A DNA stretch of 34,266 nucleotides from an uncultured Bacteroidales bacterium (GCA_937901455.1 CALDIA010000118.1:1-34266); one strand, 5' to 3'; counted from the stretch's first letter, positions 8,331-16,731 are shown. Notes: generated from the sequence alone by a model not told the origin. Numbers and translations: made by a program.

Positions 8331-8648
8331 CTACAAGACCGGGGGCGCGCGTGAAGAGGAGGAGAGTATAAAAGCCGGCTCGATGTTGTTAACCGGCTCG
8401 GACACCAGCGCCACCGCTTTCGGCAAAATGACAAGCGAAGCGATTTGGAATGCTTGCTCATAAGGGGTCTGCAGAAACTGACAAAGCAAACAGTCATCAT
8501 CAAGCACTATCTTGGAAAAAATGCCCTGCTCTGCTGATGGATTGCAACAGCTGCTGATATGGTGGGTATGAAAGGAGGCAAGTAGCAGCATCGGCAGATA
8601 TACCGCCAAAAGCAGATACACCGATATCTTATTGCTTCGTTTCATCAT
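8331..8648 (-). CDS. Small exported Cys/His protein preceding the TonB receptor
   Basis: 105 residues. An N-terminal hydrophobic segment (about 8-25) is followed by FHTHH, a CC pair, and DDDCLLCQFLQ, which offers a plausible metal-binding set (His27, His29, His30, CC and CxxC). The C-terminus ends SSRAPPVL. Short proteins with a signal anchor, an HxH plus CxxC core and an R-A/G-P-P end are common next to TonB receptors in Bacteroidota, but I know no established function. A role in delivery or sensing of a metal such as copper or zinc is inference. It is the first gene of a two-gene unit; a second in-frame ATG at 8643-8645 is equally possible as start. Confidence 0.75.
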   Translation of the reverse strand: MMKRSNKISVYLLLAVYLPMLLLASFHTHHISSCCNPSAEQGIFSKIVLDDDCLLCQFLQTPYEQAFQIASLVILPKAVALVSEPVNNIEPAFILSSSSRAPPVL

Positions 8649-8691
8649 TTTGATAGATTGATTGCCAAGGAAAAATCAATTTCTTGCGGTG

Positions 8692-8699
8692 CAAAAATA
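8692..8699 (-). promoter_or_regulatory. -7 box for the Cys/His protein and TonB receptor operon
   Basis: The minus strand reads TATTTTTG, matching TAnnTTTG, 43 nt before the ATG at 8648. The nearest TTTG lies 27 nt upstream, longer than the usual spacer. No metal-regulator operator (inverted repeat) is obvious around it. Confidence 0.6.
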
Positions 8700-8842
8700 C
8701 AAAAATCGGAGCTATGTACACTATCACAAACGAGTGCGAGTTCGGAAAATCCTTTGTAAGTACCTGCTCCACTACAAGTTGCACAAGAAAGAAGGGCTAT
8801 GCTATGAGGCGTATATTTATCTTAGGGGTATTACTACGTTCC
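8700..8842. other. Intergenic region between manB end and the receptor promoter
   Basis: No convincing coding or RNA feature is visible. The minus-strand end of the phosphomannomutase gene has a weak GGGGTA / TACCCC pairing (around 8824-8850) without a T-run, so it is not called as a terminator. Confidence 0.4.
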
Positions 8843-10192
8843 CTACCCCACCATATACTCCTTTAACACACCCGCTATCATATTATATTTCTCTTCCAGC
8901 ATAGCTTGGGTGCGAGCCTCCATAAGCAGTCGCAGATACGGTTCCGTATTGGAAGGACGAATGTTGAACCACCAATCGGCAAACTCCAGGCGATATCCAT
9001 CGAAGTCCATTACCTTGACAGGGGTCTCCTGTTCACAGCAATAATTCTTTACCGCCTCCATGGCACCTGCCTTGTCTTCAATCGTGAAGTTAATCTCCCC
9101 GGAGTTGGCATACTGCCGAATGTTTCCTATCAACTGAGACACTGAAATACCGACCTTCTTCATCTTGTCGAAGACATACAAAGCCACTTGTGAGGCAATC
9201 ATGGCCGAGTCGGAATAGAAAAAATCGCGAAAATAGTAGTGGCCGGCATACTCGCCACCAAAAGCGCCATCAATCTCTCTGAGTTTCATGGCTGCATAGG
9301 CACGACCCACCCGCCAGATCTCCACCTCACGACCAAGCTTCTCGATATATTCCGCCACTGATTTGGAGGTCCTGATATCTTGTATTACCTTCCCTTCATA
9401 CCCCTTCTCCTCTATAAAAAAATGGCCTAATACTGCAATGATCAGGTCAGGTGGAATAAAATCACCATGCTCATCCACAAACATAACTCTGTCGGCATCA
9501 CCATCAAAGATAATCCCGATGTCGGCATGCGTTTCGCGAACTTTCTCCTGCAGGGCGACAATATTCTCCAGTTCTAAAGGGTTAGCTTCATGGTTAGGAA
9601 AAGAGCCGTCTAACGTATCGAAAAGATAGTGCGGGGCGTTGCCAAAGATCTCTTTCACCAAGATGGAAGCCATGCCGTTGCTACAGTCCATCACCATGTT
9701 GAGGCCAGACAGATCATGGTGATACTGCGACTGAAAAGCCAAATATTCATCCTTGACATCGTAGGGAATCACCTTCCCATGTTGGGAAGAAACTATCACA
9801 GCCTCCTCCTTAATGCATCGTTCCAACTCGCCCAAACCTGTATCAAAGCCAACGGGCAACGCATCAGTAGTGGAAACCTTAAGGCCATTGTACTCCTTGG
9901 GATTATGGGAAGCAGTAATCATGACCGATGCATCAAAATGATGATGAGCCGTAAAATAGTACACCATTGGTGTAGTGGTCAAGCCCATATCATACACATC
10001 GGCGCCTGCATCCGTTATGCCTAACGCAAGTGCCTCGAAAAGCTTCGGTGTGGAAAGACGCATGTCGCGACCCACCAGCACCTTGTCGGCATGTAACAAT
10101 GATGGAAGAAAATAACCGAACCTATAGACGGTGTCCAGATCAAAATCCTTCCCAAAAATTCCTCTGAAATCATATGCTTTGAAAGCGCCCAT
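8843..10192 (-). CDS. manB: Phosphomannomutase / phosphoglucomutase (alpha-D-phosphohexomutase family)
   Basis: 449 residues, the normal length. All four family landmarks are present: the active-site phosphoserine loop TASHNP (Ser95), the metal-binding loop DGDADR (230-235), the sugar-specificity loop GGEYAGHYYFRD, and the phosphate-binding RPSNTEP near the C-terminus. The enzyme interconverts hexose 6-phosphate and 1-phosphate, feeding GDP-mannose or UDP-glucose and hence capsule, LPS and glycoprotein sugars. The GEYxGH loop fits a dual PMM/PGM. It starts 2 bp after the stop of the unknown 247-aa gene, so it is probably the second gene of that unit. The gene symbol follows common usage for this subfamily. 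Confidence 0.9.
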   Translation of the reverse strand: MGAFKAYDFRGIFGKDFDLDTVYRFGYFLPSLLHADKVLVGRDMRLSTPKLFEALALGITDAGADVYDMGLTTTPMVYYFTAHHHFDASVMITASHNPKEYNGLKVSTTDALPVGFDTGLGELERCIKEEAVIVSSQHGKVIPYDVKDEYLAFQSQYHHDLSGLNMVMDCSNGMASILVKEIFGNAPHYLFDTLDGSFPNHEANPLELENIVALQEKVRETHADIGIIFDGDADRVMFVDEHGDFIPPDLIIAVLGHFFIEEKGYEGKVIQDIRTSKSVAEYIEKLGREVEIWRVGRAYAAMKLREIDGAFGGEYAGHYYFRDFFYSDSAMIASQVALYVFDKMKKVGISVSQLIGNIRQYANSGEINFTIEDKAGAMEAVKNYCCEQETPVKVMDFDGYRLEFADWWFNIRPSNTEPYLRLLMEARTQAMLEEKYNMIAGVLKEYMVG

Positions 10193-10194
10193 AA

Positions 10195-10938
10195 TTAGAT
10201 GTTTTTATCGCCTTTCTCTGACAGGGAACTGATACGATTTTGCACCATATTTTTCCAGCGGATAAAGGCGGATGTTTTAATATCGAATAATAAATCGTAA
10301 AAAGTACGTGCCCAATAGTTGTTGGTACCAAAGCCGCCAGGTATTTTCAAAAAATTCTCGACCAGTACCGGCTCCGAGGAGGCTGTTTTAGCAATCACCA
10401 CCCAGATGGAGGCCCTCTTGATGATAGAGTCGAAATAATCTACAATAAACGAGAGGGAGAACGACACCTGCGTGTCATAGGAAAACGATGCCACATAGGC
10501 GCACACCTGATCTTCATTGAGGATGTCTGCGTGTGATATCACCTTGCATAGCAGATGGGAAGCCTTAATGCCCTTGTTGAGTTTCGTCACCCTGGAGAGG
10601 TCATAGTGCATGATTGGCTTTTGAAAACTGAGTCGGATGTCGTACTTTTTCTGGTTGTTGATAATGGCGGTATTCCATCCGAAAAGATAGTACTGCAATA
10701 CCTCTTGAGGGTACTCAAAGCCTTGCCGTGTGAACTTGGCCTTTGAAAAATCAATACCTGTCCAAAGAAGTTCTCTTTGGTTTAAAAATTCTATGAACAG
10801 GTCTTCGTTTAAGTACATGCAGTATTTTTTTGGGCGTGGCAAAGGTACATCAAAAAGTTGATTCTCCCAAAGGAATCTGCAAAAAAAATGTTCATCTGTG
10901 CCAGCATCCACCATATTAAAGAAATGCATGCTGATCAT
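10195..10938 (-). CDS. Unrecognised 247-aa protein upstream of manB
   Basis: I do not recognise a family. The protein has no signal peptide or transmembrane segment. It has an aromatic-rich, mixed alpha/beta composition with segments such as QYYLFGWNTAIINNQKKYD, LSFQKPIMHYDLSR and FLKIPGGFGTNNYWARTFYD, and ends in a basic helix. ATG at 10938 is used; a second Met three codons in is possible. The 2-bp gap to manB implies co-transcription, so a link to sugar-nucleotide or envelope metabolism is conceivable but not shown. No consensus promoter is seen on the minus strand upstream. Confidence 0.75.
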   Translation of the reverse strand: MISMHFFNMVDAGTDEHFFCRFLWENQLFDVPLPRPKKYCMYLNEDLFIEFLNQRELLWTGIDFSKAKFTRQGFEYPQEVLQYYLFGWNTAIINNQKKYDIRLSFQKPIMHYDLSRVTKLNKGIKASHLLCKVISHADILNEDQVCAYVASFSYDTQVSFSLSFIVDYFDSIIKRASIWVVIAKTASSEPVLVENFLKIPGGFGTNNYWARTFYDLLFDIKTSAFIRWKNMVQNRISSLSEKGDKNI

Positions 10939-10943
10939 TCCAA

Positions 10944-10976
10944 TTGTCGTAGTCTCGATATTTTTGAGTATTTTTG
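10944..10976 (+). promoter_or_regulatory. Promoter for the PASTA / T9SS / exonuclease operon
   Basis: The plus strand carries TATTTTTG twice, at 10959-10966 and 10969-10976. The second has a TTG at 10944-10946 with a 22-nt spacer, close to the usual spacing. It lies about 78 nt before the PASTA gene ATG. The region overlaps the first codons (on the other strand) and upstream DNA of the 247-aa gene, so the two units are divergent with very little space between them. Confidence 0.6.
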
Positions 10977-11053
10977 CGGCTTAAAATAAAGTATCACACA
11001 CACGTGCAATAATTTTCAGATTTGGGAGTTATTACCATATTGTTTTAAAGGAA

Positions 11054-11638
11054 ATGAGTAAAAAAGAAAAGCATAAATTTTCTACCAAGAGTTGGGGGTT
11101 CCAACTGCTTTTGGCGGTTTTGGTATCCATTATCCTTCTGGCACTGGTGGTATTGTCCTTACGATTGTTCACACGTCATGGCAAGGAATTTGAGATGCCG
11201 GACTATCGTGGACAGTCTTCAGAGATGCTCACGCAGACGCACAGCAAGGAAGGGTTTGTGTTTGTAGTAAACGAGCAACGTTATGAGGAGGGGGCCAAGC
11301 CGGGTGCCGTTTTGGCACAGGATCCCATGGCTGGCGAAAAGGTAAAGCGAGGCCGCAAAGTATATCTGACAGTGGCCGCCGCCGAGCCACCGACCATCAA
11401 GTTGCCTGAACTCCGCGAGATCCCTTTCAGTCAAGCCAAGATTATGCTCGAATCGCAAGGCCTGGTGCTTGACAAGGTTATCGAGAAACCCAGCCCTTAC
11501 GAGAATCTGGTGCTCGATGTGCTCTACCGTGGCCATGCCGTCGGGTCAGGGATCGACATCAAGATGGGTGAGAAAATCACATTGGTGGTCGGCAAAAACA
11601 TTAATGTACTGCCCGATTCTGTAGTTACTGAAGAATAA
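11054..11638 (+). CDS. Membrane-anchored PASTA-domain protein
   Basis: 194 residues. A short basic cytoplasmic N-terminus is followed by one transmembrane helix (about 16-41). Two PASTA repeats follow: about 46-110 (EMPDYRGQSSEM to AGEKVKRGRKVYLTV) and 113-186 (KLPELREIPFSQAKIMLESQG to MGEKITLVVGKN). PASTA domains bind peptidoglycan fragments or act as spacers in penicillin-binding proteins and Ser/Thr kinases. Here there is no kinase or transpeptidase domain; stand-alone PASTA anchors of this type are widespread in Bacteroidota. It begins a three-gene plus-strand unit with a 25-bp gap to the next gene. Confidence 0.9.
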   Translation: MSKKEKHKFSTKSWGFQLLLAVLVSIILLALVVLSLRLFTRHGKEFEMPDYRGQSSEMLTQTHSKEGFVFVVNEQRYEEGAKPGAVLAQDPMAGEKVKRGRKVYLTVAAAEPPTIKLPELREIPFSQAKIMLESQGLVLDKVIEKPSPYENLVLDVLYRGHAVGSGIDIKMGEKITLVVGKNINVLPDSVVTEE

Positions 11639-11663
11639 CCAACAACAAAGTAATAGCAACTGT

Positions 11664-13805
11664 ATGAAATTTCCAAAGACTGCGTTCGCAATAGCGATAA
11701 TGATAGGGACCATGGCCTTCAGCCTCCCAGCCCAAGAGATAGTGACGGGTATCACACATAATGTCGCCATCCAGAAGGCCGCCAAGTTGATTTCAACTTC
11801 CGAGCAAAAGGATGACATCCCCGCTATCAAACTCCCGTTTTTTGACGACTTTTCCTCTTACACTGGTTATCCCGATCAGATGCGGTGGCAAGACCGGCAA
11901 GGCTTTGTCAATGAAACTTACCCTATTTACCCGCCATCCATCGGAGTGGTGACATTGGACCTTTTGGACGAGCATGGCAACGTGTATGCACAAGCTGAGC
12001 GCACCCCTTTTCCGGCCGACACCCTGACATCAAGACCCATCCGGCTCGACAGCAACTTCACGTTTCATCGGCCCATGAGCATTGCCGATTCGTTGTACCT
12101 GAGCTTCTACTACCAACCTGGTGGTGGATGCAAAACCACACCCGCCGTGGCATGGGAACGCATTGGCGATGCCCCTGAATTCGATGATGAGCTGATTTTA
12201 GAATTCGGCTATGCTACTGGCAATATGGTCTTCACCGGCTTTGAATACGGCACCTATGTGATTGAAGAGGGACAATACTTCATCGCTGGCGACACCATCG
12301 AGAATCCCTTTATCCCAGGCACCTACTACATCTTTGAGAGCAATGCCTTCGGGGGCGAGGTCATCATGATGCCCTCCGACTCCATCTTTGGCCCAGAATA
12401 CGTATGGAACGAAGTGTGGTCCACCCATGGCGTCACCCTTGACGAATGGCTTGCCGACAACCCTCTCAACTACTTCAAGCAGGTGCTGATCCCCATTACC
12501 GACCCCCAATACCTGCGCAACAACTTCCAGTTCCGCTTCCGCAACTATGCCAGTCTCGACCTGGACAGCTGGAGTGGCACCAACATTGTGGGCTGGGCCA
12601 GCAACTGCGACCACTGGCACATCGACTACGTAATCTTGGATGTGGACCGCAATATCAACGACCTCTACCCAAACGATGTGGCCTTTGTAAGCCCTACCAC
12701 CTCCGCCCTTGCCCTGTATCAGTCCATGCCTTGGAAGCAGTTTCGCAGCACCGACATGGCCTCCGCTTTCCACAATGAGCTGGCTAACATCTCTTCCGGG
12801 ATGAAGAACACCTTCTACAACTATTCTGTCAGAAAAGCGCCAAACACCCACGTGTACACCTCCACGGTGAACAATGAAAACGCCCAGCCCTACTACAACT
12901 CAGGGTTGCACGAGTATCCATACCATGCAGAACCTTCCATCAACTTCACTTATGAGTATGACGGGGCTGACAGCGCCACCTTCTATATTACCCACGTTTT
13001 CAGGATGGAAGGTGCCAACGACGAGTGCCTCTCCAATGACACCTGCCGATTTGAGCAGAAATTCTACAACTATTATGCCTATGACGATGGCACTGCAGAG
13101 GCTGGTTATAGCCTGCTCTCCAGCATGACCGCTCCCGATGCCTCATTAGCCCTGCAGTTCACACTTGCCGTGCCCGACACCTTACGAAGCGTGCGCATGT
13201 GGTTCAACAGCGTGCTCGACAACGAAAACTTTGAAGAGTTCACCCTGATGGTCTGGGACGATGACAACGGCCAACCTGGCAACGTCATCTACTCACTCCC
13301 TGCCCAGTTGCCCAATCATGCTGATGAATTTCTGGATTTTGTCAGTTACTATCCCGAAGAACCCGTCTATGTAAACGGCACCTTCTACGTTGGCTTCAGA
13401 CAAACCCATGCCGTCCAACTGAACCTTGGATTTGACCAGAACAATGATGCCAGAGGGCATATCTTCTACAAGACCTCCAACAACTGGAACCAATCGTTCT
13501 ACAAAGGCGCGCCGATGATCAGACCGGTGCTCGGCAAATACTTCGACCATTCCGCCATTCCTGATATACCCGAACAGGCCATTCGCTGCTATCCGAACCC
13601 CACTACTGGCATGGTGCACGTGGAAGGACTCAGCAACAACCAGTCGGTGTCATGCCACGTGCTGGATATCTACGGCCGCACACTCAAGACTGAAAACCTA
13701 AGTGATGCCTGCGTAAACCTCAACGACCTTACCCCCGGCATTTATATCCTCCAATTTATAGATGGCTCCCAACTGATTAAAACCGAGAAAATAATAAGAC
13801 AATAA
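11664..13805 (+). CDS. Secreted T9SS cargo protein of unknown function
   Basis: 713 residues. The signal peptide MKFPKTAFAIAIMIGTMAFSLPAQ is followed by a large beta-rich ectodomain with long aromatic/acidic stretches (IKLPFFDDFSSYTGYPD, NYASLDLDSWSGTNIVG). About the last 75 residues are a type A T9SS sorting domain: RCYPNPTTGMVHVEGL, then LDIYGRTLKTENL, LTPGIYILQF and a final lysine-rich strand. Such proteins cross the outer membrane by the type IX system and are usually anchored to A-LPS or released. No catalytic motif is recognised. It sits between the PASTA gene and a DnaQ-like exonuclease gene, which starts 3 bp after its stop. Confidence 0.88.
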   Translation: MKFPKTAFAIAIMIGTMAFSLPAQEIVTGITHNVAIQKAAKLISTSEQKDDIPAIKLPFFDDFSSYTGYPDQMRWQDRQGFVNETYPIYPPSIGVVTLDLLDEHGNVYAQAERTPFPADTLTSRPIRLDSNFTFHRPMSIADSLYLSFYYQPGGGCKTTPAVAWERIGDAPEFDDELILEFGYATGNMVFTGFEYGTYVIEEGQYFIAGDTIENPFIPGTYYIFESNAFGGEVIMMPSDSIFGPEYVWNEVWSTHGVTLDEWLADNPLNYFKQVLIPITDPQYLRNNFQFRFRNYASLDLDSWSGTNIVGWASNCDHWHIDYVILDVDRNINDLYPNDVAFVSPTTSALALYQSMPWKQFRSTDMASAFHNELANISSGMKNTFYNYSVRKAPNTHVYTSTVNNENAQPYYNSGLHEYPYHAEPSINFTYEYDGADSATFYITHVFRMEGANDECLSNDTCRFEQKFYNYYAYDDGTAEAGYSLLSSMTAPDASLALQFTLAVPDTLRSVRMWFNSVLDNENFEEFTLMVWDDDNGQPGNVIYSLPAQLPNHADEFLDFVSYYPEEPVYVNGTFYVGFRQTHAVQLNLGFDQNNDARGHIFYKTSNNWNQSFYKGAPMIRPVLGKYFDHSAIPDIPEQAIRCYPNPTTGMVHVEGLSNNQSVSCHVLDIYGRTLKTENLSDACVNLNDLTPGIYILQFIDGSQLIKTEKIIRQ

Positions 13806-13808
13806 CAT

Positions 13809-14633
13809 ATGAAACTGAACCTTACAAGACCCATAGTATTCTTTGATTTGGAAACCACCGGCTTAAATGTCGGCTCCGACAAGATTGTTGAACTCGCAAT
13901 GATCAAGGTGATGCCTGACGGGGAGGAAATTGAGCGCACTGAGTTCTTCAACCCTGAGCGTCACATTCCTGAAGAGGTCTCCGCTATCCATGGCATCTAT
14001 GATGCCGATGTGGCCGACAAGCCCACCTTTGCACAGATGGCCGATGATCTGCTGAACTTCATTGGCGATGCCGATCTCGCTGGCTACAATTCCAACAAAT
14101 TTGACGTGCCTCTGCTCGTAGAAGAGTTCCTACGCTGTGGCAAAGCTTTCGACTTGCGCAATCGACAACTCATTGATGTACAAAATATCTTTCACAAAAT
14201 GGAGCCCCGCACCTTGGTGGCCGCCTACCGCTTCTATTGCAACCAAGACCTCAACGACGCCCATCAGGCTCTCGCCGACACCAAAGCCACCTACGAGGTA
14301 TTGAAAGCCCAACTTGACAAATACGATGGCGTAGAACATACCGATCCGAAAACCAAACAAAAATCCTGCCCTGTAAAGAACGACATTAAAGCCCTAAGCA
14401 ACTTCACCAGAGATATCTTCTCGGTGGATCTGGCAGGACATATCGTCTTCGACAAGAATCAGGTACCCGTCTTTAACTTCGGCAAACACAAGTCTGTTCC
14501 TGTAAAGCAGGTCTTCTTGAAAGAGCCCGCCTACTATGATTGGATGATGAAAGCCGATTTCCCGCTCTACACCAAACAGGTGATCACCCAAATATATCAC
14601 GAAGCCTGTCTGGAAAAAAAGTTCAGTCGGTAA
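13809..14633 (+). CDS. DnaQ-like DEDDh 3'-5' exonuclease
   Basis: 274 residues. The exonuclease domain has motif I FDLETTG (Asp13, Glu15), motif II GYNSNKFDVPLL (Asp99) and motif III DAHQALADTKATYEVL (His152, Asp157), a complete DEDDh active site. The C-terminal section (about 222-265: FNFGKHKSVPVKQV, then PAYYDWMM) resembles the small C-terminal module seen after exonuclease X-type domains. The family removes 3' nucleotides in proofreading, repair or RNA turnover; it lacks the polymerase-binding context of a true epsilon subunit. The gene follows the T9SS cargo by 3 bp, and its stop is 9 bp from the convergent ruvC stop. Confidence 0.92.
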   Translation: MKLNLTRPIVFFDLETTGLNVGSDKIVELAMIKVMPDGEEIERTEFFNPERHIPEEVSAIHGIYDADVADKPTFAQMADDLLNFIGDADLAGYNSNKFDVPLLVEEFLRCGKAFDLRNRQLIDVQNIFHKMEPRTLVAAYRFYCNQDLNDAHQALADTKATYEVLKAQLDKYDGVEHTDPKTKQKSCPVKNDIKALSNFTRDIFSVDLAGHIVFDKNQVPVFNFGKHKSVPVKQVFLKEPAYYDWMMKADFPLYTKQVITQIYHEACLEKKFSR

Positions 14634-14642
14634 ACAATTCTG

Positions 14643-15200
14643 CTACTTGATAATTCTATCCTGATTATTCGCAAGAAACGATTTCCAATCGGTAACCTTG
14701 GTGGTACCGAAAGTAAATTTGTGCTGGTAGAAATGGCACACCGCTGCCGCCAAAGAGTCAGTGGCGTCAAGATAAGGATAGGCATCAGTCAACTTGTACA
14801 TGCGGGCCAACATGTCGGCAACCTGCTCCTTGGAGGCATTGCCATTACCTGTGATTGCCTGTTTGATTTTTCTGGGAGAATACTCATACACCTCCATGTC
14901 GGCATGCAGGCATGCTGCTATCACCACGCCCTGCGCACGACCCAACTTGAGCATTGACTGTACGTTCTTACCGTAAAAAGGAGCCTCGATAGCCAAAGTG
15001 TCAGGTTGATACTGTTCAATCAAGGCATTCGTTTTCTCATAAATGAAACGCAACTTGGCATACTGGTCTGGCAACTTCTTCATCTGTATTACACTCACCA
15101 CCACCACCTCCGACTTGTTCAGAAGGGTGTCCAAAATAGCATAGCCCATCACCGATGTGCCCGGGTCAATGCCCAATATACGATGTTTCTGCTCCTCCAT
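14643..15200 (-). CDS. ruvC: Holliday junction resolvase RuvC
   Basis: 185 residues. The RNase H-like fold carries the four acidic catalytic residues in the expected places: Asp12 in GIDPGT, Glu72 in IEAPF, and Asp145 and Asp148 in LDATDSLAAA. RuvC cuts Holliday junctions symmetrically in recombination repair with RuvAB. Residues FYGKNVQSMLKLGRAQGV and SPRKIKQAITGNGNASKEQV are also family signatures. It is the last gene of a corA / retropepsin / ruvC unit, 6 bp after the retropepsin stop. Confidence 0.95.
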   Translation of the reverse strand: MEEQKHRILGIDPGTSVMGYAILDTLLNKSEVVVVSVIQMKKLPDQYAKLRFIYEKTNALIEQYQPDTLAIEAPFYGKNVQSMLKLGRAQGVVIAACLHADMEVYEYSPRKIKQAITGNGNASKEQVADMLARMYKLTDAYPYLDATDSLAAAVCHFYQHKFTFGTTKVTDWKSFLANNQDRIIK

Positions 15201-15206
15201 GTTGTG

Positions 15207-15650
15207 TTACTTGGTAAATGTGAGTGTATTATCTTTGTAACTGATAACCGCATGGTGCTCTATCAAAAAATCATTGCCCAAAATCATCTGAATAGGTTTT
15301 TTCCTTAACAGCTGATAACCTTGGTTGATATAGGAAAGATCCAGCAAGGCGAGACCTTTATATAGAGGCAATCGGAAATGCCCTAAACGAAAGTCGGGCA
15401 TATCCACCAACTGCACGGAAAAGTCGTTACCACCAATACCCGCGTTGATGCCTTCAAAACTTTGCACGGGAATATCTGGGGTCACCTGATGGAAGAAATG
15501 GGCATCAAGACAAGTGTGCGAAGCCCCAGTGTCCAATACAATACGCACAGGTGCTCCACCAATGCGACCTCGCAAGATGGTATGATAGTTACCAGGCTCC
15601 AGCAACTCAATGTGCACACCAATCTTATATGAACATTGCCTCACAGCCAC
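15207..15650 (-). CDS. Retropepsin-like aspartic protease (single-domain, clan AA)
   Basis: 147 residues. The catalytic motif VLDTGASHTCLD (Asp40-Thr-Gly-Ala-Ser) and the late hydrophobic-Gly motif ILGNDFL (123-129) are those of single-domain, homodimerising retropepsins. No signal peptide is visible, so a cytoplasmic location is likely. The substrate is unknown. The first possible start is GTG at 15648-15650, which overlaps the corA stop region by 10 bp; no in-frame ATG lies before the catalytic motif. Translational coupling to corA is therefore likely. Confidence 0.85.
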   Translation of the reverse strand: MAVRQCSYKIGVHIELLEPGNYHTILRGRIGGAPVRIVLDTGASHTCLDAHFFHQVTPDIPVQSFEGINAGIGGNDFSVQLVDMPDFRLGHFRLPLYKGLALLDLSYINQGYQLLRKKPIQMILGNDFLIEHHAVISYKDNTLTFTK

Positions 15651-16549
15651 CGCTTCTTTTTAAAGAATACCAGCAAAAAGACAATAATGACGAAACAGAG
15701 TATTATCACTATCCAGAAAGCATAGGGTGATTCGGCGATCGGCAGGCGCACATTCATGCCGTACAATCCGCTGATAAACGTCAACGGCAACACAATGGTG
15801 GAGATAATGGTCAGCATACGCATAATCTCGTTCGTCTTGTTGGTCTGCAACGAATCGAACGTACTGGAAAGACCATCCACCAACTCACCATAATCGTCAA
15901 TCATATCCCACATTTTCTGGTAGAAATCCAGAATATTACCCCAATACTCTTCCATATCATCGGCAAAGCCTACATCACCGCTTTCGAACGACTTGAAAAG
16001 CCTAAGTTGCGGCTTAAACATGGTATTGAGTTGGATAATATTCTTTCTGAAACGCGAAATTTGCTCAATGATCTTTTCTGATTTGCTGCTAAACAATTCA
16101 CGATTGATAATATCCAGTTCCGAGCCCATGCGCTCCACCAAAAGGAAAGTCTCCTTCATCATACTATATAGTATATGATACAGCGTAGCATCAGAGGTAC
16201 CACTAATATCGTCATCGTCTTCCGGCTCTGGATGAATTTTGGTATAGTTAAACAATTCCTGCACCACATAGTGCGAATTACCCACTGTGATGAGAAATTC
16301 CTGTCCCCAGAAAATCTTTGTTTCTTCTGTTCTAACCAAATTGGTCCGTTTGTCAAACAGCGGAAAATGCAACACCATAAAATGGTAGTCGTCGTAACTG
16401 TCTATCTTGGGGCGTTGCACAAAACTTGAGCAGTCATCTATATCCAAAGGGTGAAAGTGAAAGTTATCTCTCAAGAAATCCAAATCTTCAACGGTCGGAT
16501 CTGTGATATGGTGCCATTTATATGTATTGAATTCTATGGTGTCAACCAT
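15641..16549 (-). CDS. corA: CorA-family Mg2+/Co2+ transport protein
   Basis: 302 residues with a long acidic N-terminal cytoplasmic domain, a coiled-coil region (about 140-235) and two C-terminal transmembrane helices. The first helix ends in the signature YGMN, which forms the selectivity filter, and the second is followed by a KKKRW tail. CorA pentamers mediate Mg2+ influx down the gradient. An upstream in-frame start at 16582 would add 11 residues, but ATG 16547-16549 is preceded by a strong Shine-Dalgarno AAAGGAGG with 6-nt spacing, so the shorter form is chosen. It is the first gene of a three-gene unit. Confidence 0.93.
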   Translation of the reverse strand: MVDTIEFNTYKWHHITDPTVEDLDFLRDNFHFHPLDIDDCSSFVQRPKIDSYDDYHFMVLHFPLFDKRTNLVRTEETKIFWGQEFLITVGNSHYVVQELFNYTKIHPEPEDDDDISGTSDATLYHILYSMMKETFLLVERMGSELDIINRELFSSKSEKIIEQISRFRKNIIQLNTMFKPQLRLFKSFESGDVGFADDMEEYWGNILDFYQKMWDMIDDYGELVDGLSSTFDSLQTNKTNEIMRMLTIISTIVLPLTFISGLYGMNVRLPIAESPYAFWIVIILCFVIIVFLLVFFKKKRWL

Positions 16550-16555
16550 AATTAA

Positions 16556-16563
16556 CCTCCTTT
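16556..16563 (-). promoter_or_regulatory. Strong Shine-Dalgarno site fixing the corA start
   Basis: The minus strand reads AAAGGAGG, 6 nt before ATG 16549. Other genes in the window have A/T-rich leaders without such a site, so this one stands out and decides between two possible starts. Confidence 0.8.
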
Positions 16564-16622
16564 CTTTAAATGGATTAGACAATCTGTTTCTCTTTACATT
16601 GCGATGATATTTTTAGGAATTG

Positions 16623-16630
16623 CAAAGATA
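16623..16630 (-). promoter_or_regulatory. -7 box for the corA operon
   Basis: The minus strand reads TATCTTTG, matching TAnnTTTG, 73 nt before the corA ATG. No TTTG is found at the proper distance upstream. Confidence 0.55.
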
Positions 16631-16663
16631 AAAAAAATCCATATATGGAGCGCTTGTTTTTTG

Positions 16664-16696
16664 CCAAAAAAGAAGCGGGCCCGTCAGGGACCCGCT
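16664..16696 (-). terminator. Intrinsic terminator of the T9SS cargo gene 16732-18048
   Basis: On the minus strand a G/C-rich stem AGCGGG / CCCGCT (plus 16674-16679 and 16691-16696) with an inner GGG/CCC pairing is followed by TTCTTTTTT. It lies 35 bp after the gene's stop. Confidence 0.8.
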
Positions 16697-16731
16697 TACC
16701 TTTGTGGATTATATTTAGTCAACCACTAAAA

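Noticed and set aside
8824..8850. Terminator after manB
   Set aside because: The GGGGTA / TACCCC pairing has a long loop and no T-run.
12198..12851. Minus-strand 217-codon frame opposite the T9SS cargo
   Set aside because: Antisense shadow with valine/glycine-rich, low-complexity translation; the plus-strand cargo has clear signal peptide and sorting domain.
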